NCBI GenBank assembly: GCA_022410635.1
Contig: JAJVDF010000164.1
Coordinates: forward strand, 600,860-664,859
Source of the DNA: Tretioscincus oriximinensis
Taxonomy: Eukaryota; Chordata; Lepidosauria; Squamata; Gymnophthalmidae
Direction: 5' to 3'
Length of the DNA stretch: 64,000 nucleotides
Of this stretch, positions 27,601 through 36,600 are shown piece after piece; within the stretch, counting starts at the first letter, position 1, and every line of letters begins with the position of its first letter. The translations under genes were made by a program, and so were the position numbers. The notes beneath the pieces are model-generated. The model made no database searches. It saw only the letters and a program-made list of their open reading frames with translations, and was not told where the DNA came from.

Positions 27601-30600
27601 AAATTGTAATAGAAAGATTAAATAATCCTTTTCTTAGCTATTCTCCATGCACAGGAATATATCGTTCTCTNTGCAGGAGATAAATTCTACATTACCAACA
27701 AGAAGAGCTACTATATGACTAAATATTATGTTTTTAGATTTCAAACCCAAGTAGAGTTTTAAGTAACTATTTTTCCTTCATGTTCAGTTTTAAAAAACAT
27801 TTCCTAAGTGTATTAAAACAATTTTATGTTGAACTAATCTAACAGATTCATTCTTCCTGAGCCAATATGAAGCTCTGCTTTTGAACTGCATTTATTCCAT
27901 GATGAAAGTAGCTGTCTATTTCCCCTGGAACCAAACCAAAGAAACCTTATGTAAAACTGTGCACAAATACATCACAGATATTGGAAAAATGCCCACAAAA
28001 GCTATTGAAATCATTGTGTGGCTTTTCCCTACTTTATTTACAAACTTAAAGAGGGTACAGAATATGAAACTGAGCAATTGTACAAAACACAGGGATAGGT
28101 TGTCACTTTCTATTTAGAATGCACTTATTTCTTAATAAAATACTATCCTGTCTAAATAAGTATGTTGGGCAAAAGCCTTTGAAGTAAGCAACCTCCTGTG
28201 CTAATCCTATTTGCCAAAACCAAGCAGAAAATCTAATCTGAAACATGCTTCTCTCCTACTGGTAGAAAAACTGCAATCAATATGGAAGAACTGATACAAA
28301 TGGCCCCTGCTCATCAGAATATCAGATTGCACCTGGTGATTATAGATCACATACCAACTGTGGAGGGTAAGTGTGGTAGATGCACAAAAAGATCAGTTTG
28401 ATAGAGTAGTCTCCCTATGGATCATTTTTCCCTGATGAAAAATAGCCAAGATGTAGCTATCAGACCTCAACATCAACACCTTCTCCAGTAGTTTTATTCA
28501 ACTCCAAAGACTGCTGCTATTTTCTTTTAATCTGTCATTTGATGCATATGATGAACTTGCAACCTCTAGTATATACAACCTCCTTCAATTTAAGGCAGAT
28601 GCTGCAGACCAGTTTTACAGAAACTGTCCTTGATCCATGCAGAGAGTTAGCTGATGCAATATTCATTGTGGGTGGGAGGGGATAAACCAGGACTTGAGGA
28701 TGGACGCAAACTGGAGAAATTCCAGTTTAACAAGTTCTGTCGTAAATTTGAGTGTTATAGCCATATAATGGATTTACAAGAAAAAGCAATGCAGATTTTT
28801 TTCATTAAGACTGGTGAAGTAGGGTAAAAAGACCTAGGGAAGAAAAGAAAATTTGGAGGAAGTACTTGCAGGCTGCACAGCGTAAGGGAGGATGTTACAA
28901 GTATAGTGACACCCCCCGTTTTCATGTTAAAGAACATCAGTATGTTTGTAGTGCTAAATAATTGGGATTNCCTGAGCAATGTTCATAGAATCATAGAATC
29001 ATAGAGTCGGAAGGGACCTCCAGGGTCATCGGGTCCAACCCCCTGCTCAATGCAGGATTCATTAAACCATCCCAGACAGATGACTGTCCAGTCTCTGTTT
29101 GAAAACTTCCAGGGAAGGCAAACCCACCACCCCCTGTGGCAAACTGTTCCACTGATTTATCACCCTGACTGTTAGAAAGTTTTTTCTGATATCTAATCTA
29201 AATCTACTCCCTTGCAGTTTCATTACATTGTTTCTAGTCCTTCCATGTGCTAATGAGAACAATGTTGATCCCTCTGCTCTGTGACAGCCCTTCAGATATT
29301 TGTAGACAGCTATCAGATCTCCTCTCAGTCTTCTCTTTTGCAGACTAAACATCCCTAGATCCTTTAACCGTTCCTCATAGGACATGGTTTCCAGACCACT
29401 CACCATCCTTGTAACTCTCTTCTGTACTTGCTCTAGTTTATCAATGTCCTTTTTAAATTGGGGGCCCCAGAACTGAACACAGTATTCCAAGTGTGGTCGT
29501 ACCAAAGTACTGTAGAGAGGAATAATTACTTCACGTGAGCGAGATTCTATGCCCCTCTTGATACATCCCAGGATTGTGTTTGCCTTTTTGGCAGCTGCTT
29601 CACACTGTTGACTCATATTTAATCTGTGATCTACCAAAANACCCAGGTCCTTCTCACCTGTGCTGCTGCTCAGACATATTCCTCCCATTCTATACGTGCT
29701 GTTTTCATTATTTTTACCCAGATGTAGGATCTTGCATTTCTCTCTGTTAAATACCATTCTGTTAGTTTCAGCCCATTGTTCAAGTTTGTCTAGATCTTTT
29801 TGAATCCTATCTCTATCTTGTTTAGTATTAGCAACACCGCCTATTTTTGTGTCATCAGCAAATTTGATAAGTTTTCCTTCANTTCCTTCATCTAGATCAT
29901 ATATAAATATGTTAAATAGCACTGGGCCTAGGACAGACCCTTGAGGTACCCCACTTGAAACACTCTTCCAATTGGATGTGCAATGTTGGGAATGCAGGAG
30001 GGCCACTGCCATGAGCAAAAGTATTTTAAAGAGCTCTGGGAGTTATAAAGTGCCACAGAAGTGCATATGACAGTATGATAGAAAAAAGTGCTGCAACTAT
30101 ACAGATGCCAGTTTTCCTCCACACTGAATGCACAACAGGAGGACAATGTTGTACAAATACTGCCTCCTCCTTGCACATTCAGAATACTATAATGATGCTT
30201 TGTAGATCCTGTTATATTATGACAAGGGTCATAATTGCATTCTGTTCCATAATGTATGGGAGGGGAAACAAATAGTTAAGGATTTCAGTGGCCCACTATG
30301 CAACAGTGGAAGATCTGGTTTAGGCCACTAAAAACAGCTTTCAATCTGACTATATTGGTATTTGGGGAAAACCCTTAGTGGGAGTTTCTTTTTCCCAAAT
30401 AGTGATAATGAGGGATTCCACCCCCTTTTTTGGGGAGACTATGCTGGAATTGGCACAAATATACAGCATGTATCAAGCCAATGTAGCCCTGTCTGAAAAG
30501 CTTCTGTTCTAATCCAGTACCAAAAAATTGAATCATAAAAGTTCATGTTATCAGATGTTGTGATGATAAGACTTTTTGGATAAAGATTAAGTACATTTTG

Positions 30601-33600
30601 TGTGTTCTATTTCTAGGACAGGAAAGTCATCCAATTACAAAGAGAACTGTATGAAAGGAACTTTCAGCAACAGGCGGAAGAGAGAGGTGGTCAATAACAA
30701 AAAGGTAGAATCAATTTCTGCTGTTATCATAGAATAATAAGTATGTGTTCTCTGCTCTGTTTAACCTTAGCAAGACGAATTGATCATTTTTCATCTTTGA
30801 AAGGCTTCATAGTACTAGAGGTATTTCTGTACAAGGGTTAAGAATGAAACAGTTAGGAAAATTCAGATTCATTCAGAGTTTTTAAATAGTTTCATTTCTG
30901 TGCATATGAAAGTGGAAATACAGTCTAATGTTCCATCCAGACAAAGGCTGCATCCACACATCACTTATTTATCCCACTATAGTTGGATATTCCACAATAA
31001 AGCATTGTATGGACTGATTTACTCCAGAATATCCATGCTTTATTGTGGAATATCCAATTATAGTAGAAAAAATAAGTGATGTGTGGATGCAGCCAAAGCC
31101 ACAGTCTTTGTAGATGTAGTAAAAAACTAGAGCAATTGGTGCTTAGGGAGTGGTACAAAATATTCCAAATGACCAAAGCCCAAGGCTTGATTATTCCCAC
31201 CTGAAAGTGAACTTTTCTGCACATAGAAGGCCATACACAGAAAATTATTTTCTGACCAGGAATTATGGCTAAGAGCCATAAATTGACCTAGTGACTGTCA
31301 TTTAACCATTGTGCTGTGTCAAAGCTTTAATTTACAGTTGGTATGCTTGCACCACAGCTGATAAGTACCATTTTTCCTTTTTTTCATTGCCAAATTAGAT
31401 ATCAGGATGGCCCTGATAAGTTGCTGCAAAGTCCACTAGAAAACAAGGCAGCTGCATTGGTTCAGAACTATTTTGTCACTCTGTCTGCAGAAGAGTTATG
31501 ACAAACAAGAGAAAGTATTTTTTCACCCAGAGAGTCACTGATCTATGGAATTTACTTCCACAATAGGTGAGGGTAGCTAACAACTTGGATAGCTTTAATA
31601 TAGGATTAGATAAACTCATGGAGGCCATGGGTTAGATACTGCCATGGGTTGGAGAAAAGGCAGTATTCCTGAAACACCAGGGAGTTGAGAACAGATGCAG
31701 TAGTGCTATATTGTCCATATGCCTGGCACCATTTCCGGCCATCACAGCTGTGGGACTTTCCAATCTAAGGTGTGATTTTTTCAGCAAGACTATTTCTTCA
31801 AACAGAGGAAATTATGCCTGCAACAAAGAACTGTAGGAAGTACTGAGAGAACTCTTCTTAACATTCTACCTTTATGACATTCTACAGAATACTTACATTG
31901 AATAGAATCATAGAATCATAGAGTTGGAAGGGACCTCCATGGTCATCGGGTCCAACCCCCTGCTCGATGCAGGATTCATTAAACAATCCCAGAAAGACGA
32001 ATAGAATTGGAGTACTGGCACATTGAGAATCGAACTGTGCAGACTCCACACCTTTGAATGCACTCAGTGTGCCATTAGGCTTCAAGGACATGTGATTCCT
32101 GAGCCCTGTATGGTACGTTAAAGCTGCCATAAGGGTGAAAATGAGTAAGAACTGCAACAGCCTTAGCCTTTTATGGTATTAAAAATGTTTCCCGCAGAGA
32201 AGGTTTCCAAAATGTCCAACATGTAGTTTAGACATTGATGATTGTAATTCAGCAACATTTAGTGGAGGTGATCATATGGAATTTCTCATCTTAATAGAGT
32301 TGCTCTCCATATATTTTCAAATTCTGACATGAACTTTCAGAACTTTGGAGTTACCAACAGTTGAAGTCGGCAATCAGTAACAGAAGGAAATGGTGGGTTT
32401 CTCATGCATGTTGTTCAAAACTGCAGTCTTTCATAGGTTGGGCACAGCTACTCAATATTTCCCTGCAATAGTTTTATTTGCAGCAACATTTGTAAAAGAT
32501 ATGATTTTTTAAAAGTATGAATTACTTCTGTTTAAGTCTGCAAGTTTGAATTGTAAAACTTAGTGACAATTAAACTTTCATCTAACAAAACATGTCATTT
32601 TCACACTTTCTTTATGCTAGTATGTCATGATTGCCACATGGTTCATCAGCACTCAAACCATATTACTAAACACCTGTACATTGTACTATATTAAAACACC
32701 AGGCATTAGACAGGCAGGCAGGAAGGCAGGAAGCCTGGATTCAGAATTTCTAGTAAGGGTTTTAAGAAAATGTTAGGCAGAATAAGCCTTCACAGATACT
32801 GTAAACCTCCTTCTTCAAATAGAAAGCTGCATAGTAAAGTTTTGATTATTATTTATTCCTTAAAAAACCTGTCCGTATGATTGTACTTTGGGGAATCATT
32901 AAAATAGTTCAACAACCAGCCTCTTTCATATTATTAAGCAGTTTTTAACAACTAGAGACCATAAACTGATCCTGAAAAGATCATAGCTCTTGCTTCTTCT
33001 CCTCTCAGTTTGACTGCAGTAAAATCCTACTCCTTTTAGAGAAAGAAGGGACTTCCTGTAGTCCTCTGTGGTTCCCTGTTTGTGGCACTGATGGAAAAAC
33101 ATACAGCAATAAATGCTTCCTGTGCTCAGAGATTATGTGAGTATCAACAGTAGTTCTCAATGTGTTGCAAATGTAATCTCACAACTGTAAATCTCCATTA
33201 GGGATATTAGGTGTGTTTTTGCAAACTGCCAAACACCTTCTTCATGACTTGCTATTGGAAGCTCAAGGGATTTAAAAATATCTCAATTAGAGGGATGATG
33301 GATATTTCAGGATAATGGTGATACATTTATGAATGTCATTGTCGTCATGATTCACATGGAAATTCCTCCCATGTTTAATAGTCATCCAACCAAGAATTTA
33401 AAATAAGGATGAGAGAGGGAGGTGGAGAGAGGGAGGAGAATTCCAGACATTCTTAGGCCATTCCAGATAAACCAATCTTCAAAAGCAGTGAAGAAAAACA
33501 GTTATTGTAATAATGAGAAGGAAGAACTGTGGTGTGTCTTATGCTGTTATGTATAAAAGAGATTCTGGCAGCAACTACATGGCGACTTTAAAGTATTAGG

Positions 33601-36600
33601 AATGCATCATAAGGAACAGACTGCACAATCATCCCTCAGATGATGATTTCAGTGCACAGGATTGAAATGAATTACTTATTCGCTCAGTGGTAGCTTTGTT
33701 GGTGACTGAATACAGGAAATGACCCATGGAGCCATTTCTTGTATTTGATTATTCCATCCTCCTTCCCCCTCCACACATACACAATGTATTGGGGTCAACA
33801 ATAATCATGACTTATGGTGTAGGCTGCTCCTGGTTCTTGTGACAAGAGGCTGGGATTTGTGAACAATTCTACATCTCATGTCAACATCACATCAGTCTTG
33901 ATGCTACAGGTCTGTGGAGGCCATATCTAGATTCCCTTTCTTGCAGGAAAAGGTTTCCCCTGTGAATCTGGTATGATTTTGCACAAAACACACTTAGCAG
34001 TTACAGGTGCTTGCATGCGATAAGATTTATTATTGATATACTTATTCAATATTTAAATACTTTCTGTTACCACAGTTCATTAAATCAAGATGTTATCACT
34101 TATGTTCATGTTATGCTGTTATTGTGCGTGATATTCAGTTGTGGGGAACTTGTTCGTCCCAACTTTCCCAGGGCTCCAGGACCCAGTTGTGTTTGTGAAT
34201 TTAATCCCACTGTGTTTCTATCCCTCTCTGAAGCTGCCCTTTTCTAACAGAAGCATTTTTTGTAAATAAAACCACCTTTATTTAGTGACACAAACCAGCA
34301 GAGGAAACACAGAGAATGTAACTTTGACACAAATTCAGTTGCCACTTGGTTGTTCAGTTGGTGCTGTTAAACAATGAACTGGTGAAGACTAGAGCCTCTT
34401 CAGGGTTCCTAATTTCAACCTGGCAAGCCTCTACCTTAGTAAACCACTCAAATCCAACCTTCATATGCACACTTATACACAACTCCTAGGCATACATCTA
34501 GATTCATCCACCCACACTTCACTTAGGCAAAGACTGTCTCCAACTATCAAGTCTCACAGACAGACATCAGACAGATGACTCAGACACACTCAGACAAGCC
34601 TAGGCAAACCTTCAGTTCTCTCATCCGACGCTTCTATTAGGCTCCCTGAAGGGCCAGTCTTCTGATTTAAAGAGAGCACACTCCATTTCTGGCTGTTATG
34701 TTATACGCACACACAACACCCAAATTTTCCTTAATTTTCTTCATGAAGTATTGATTAATACTTTGTAGCAAAGTTTTTCTGGCTAGACATATCAAGCTCT
34801 GGAATATTATTTGGTCATGTTACCAACTCCAGCAGTAAAGCACAAAAAGGAAATCTTGTTCAAGGCCCTTTAGTCAGCTATTCATTTCCCAAGCTGCCAA
34901 ATATTACCCTTAGGCCCTATTTGCAGAGACTCAGTAATACCTTTTGGGAATCTGTTACAAAATATCTACAATGCATTGGATGTGTTGTAACAAATTCCTA
35001 AAAGACATTACACAGTCTTGTGCAAACAGGGTCTCATTCTGAAATGTTTGACTGAGCCATCATCTTTCTCTGTGACATTAGAACAGGATTATCAAAGTTT
35101 TCCCCTTATTTACAGGAAAGCTGAAAAGCCGCTGACACTAAAGCAGACAGGAGAATGTCCAGAAGTCATTCCTGAAATGGTGAGAACATCTTCCATCTGC
35201 AGTGGCAGAAAACATGGACATGGAGTGCAATACATTTGCACAAAAAGGACAACACCTTAGTAGTCTCTAAAACCAGCAGATCTGGAACAGGAGGCACAGA
35301 TCTAGAATACAGGCAGGAACCACAGCAGTCAAATGCTATTTGCCTCACCAAAGTTCTCAGATCACTGCATGTGTAGCAGTAAGATTTTTCCATTATGCCT
35401 GGAAACAAATATCAGCCGTTTGGGGTCCTCCATCAATGGTGTTTACAGTAGATTTAAATCATGCCCTGTAAGTCCCTCCTTCTCTCTATGGAGAGTGTGT
35501 GACTGAACTGTCACAGTAATCTCCAGAGTAATCTTTTGTTTAGGCTAATCCCAGGCCTGACATAGGCACTGACCAAAAACAAGTAAATTTGAATGCAACA
35601 CATCTTGACCCAGTAAGGCATCAAATGCTTGATGTGGGTGAGGTACAACTACTTTATAAGTATCAACTCACAAATGTCAAATGTTTTTGTTATCTATCAT
35701 TCAGCAGCCAAAATCGTTACTGTTTGTCATAATAATTTGAAACTTGCATCTAATTACATTCATTTGATTATTGAATCTCAACAAAAAATAAAACCTTACA
35801 CCTCTTTTCAAACACCATCTAACCAGTTAATTTTGGAAATGCACATGAAAGCTACCTCCCCCCCCCNNAAAAAAAAAGTNAAGTTAAAATTAAATAGAAC
35901 AGCTAGTGATCCCTGTCAGTTGCCTCTTCCTGTGACTTCTANGACACAATGAAGGGAGAAAGAAAATCCTCAGAATGATTGTCACCCATTCTGGTGTTTT
36001 TGCCCCTATGTCATTAGGTTAACTGCAGCCAGTACCCCCAAACCAAAGGAAGAGTCCTTTGTACAGACGGTGTACAGACGGTTTGTGGCACAGACGGAAA
36101 AACATACAGCAGCGAGTGCATGCTCTGTAACAGCATTCTGTGAGTATATGCATAAGTCTGCCTTGTCCACTAATATGTGAATGGCATCAGGTACATCTAG
36201 AGGTTCACGATCACATATAAGTTTTTGTATTTCAGCTCAACCAGCAGAAGCAAAAAACCCTCCACTAATTATAATAATTTAAATGCACCATTAGGTGACA
36301 ATTGGTGCAGGGTTTATCCAACCCACACACCCTTGTAATGATTTCAGTTCACAAAACTGAGATGAAATACCTGTTCCTTCAGTCGTCCTTTTGTTGGTCA
36401 CTGAGTGCAGGAAATGGCCCATGAGCTCATTGCGTGGAGGTGAACAACCTTCCATACAGTGTCAAGATCATGTTAGTCTTGATGCAGAAAGTCCAGGAGA
36501 CATCCTTCCCAATCGCTTTCTAATGCAACATTTACGCACATATGATACAACACTATATGACTTATAATGTATTGAAAGTAATCAAACTTATGTAAACAAA

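Noticed and set aside
35629..35952. 107-codon frame before module 6
   Set aside because: It includes several N bases and a C/A homopolymer, has no motif, and lies in a gene 1 intron.
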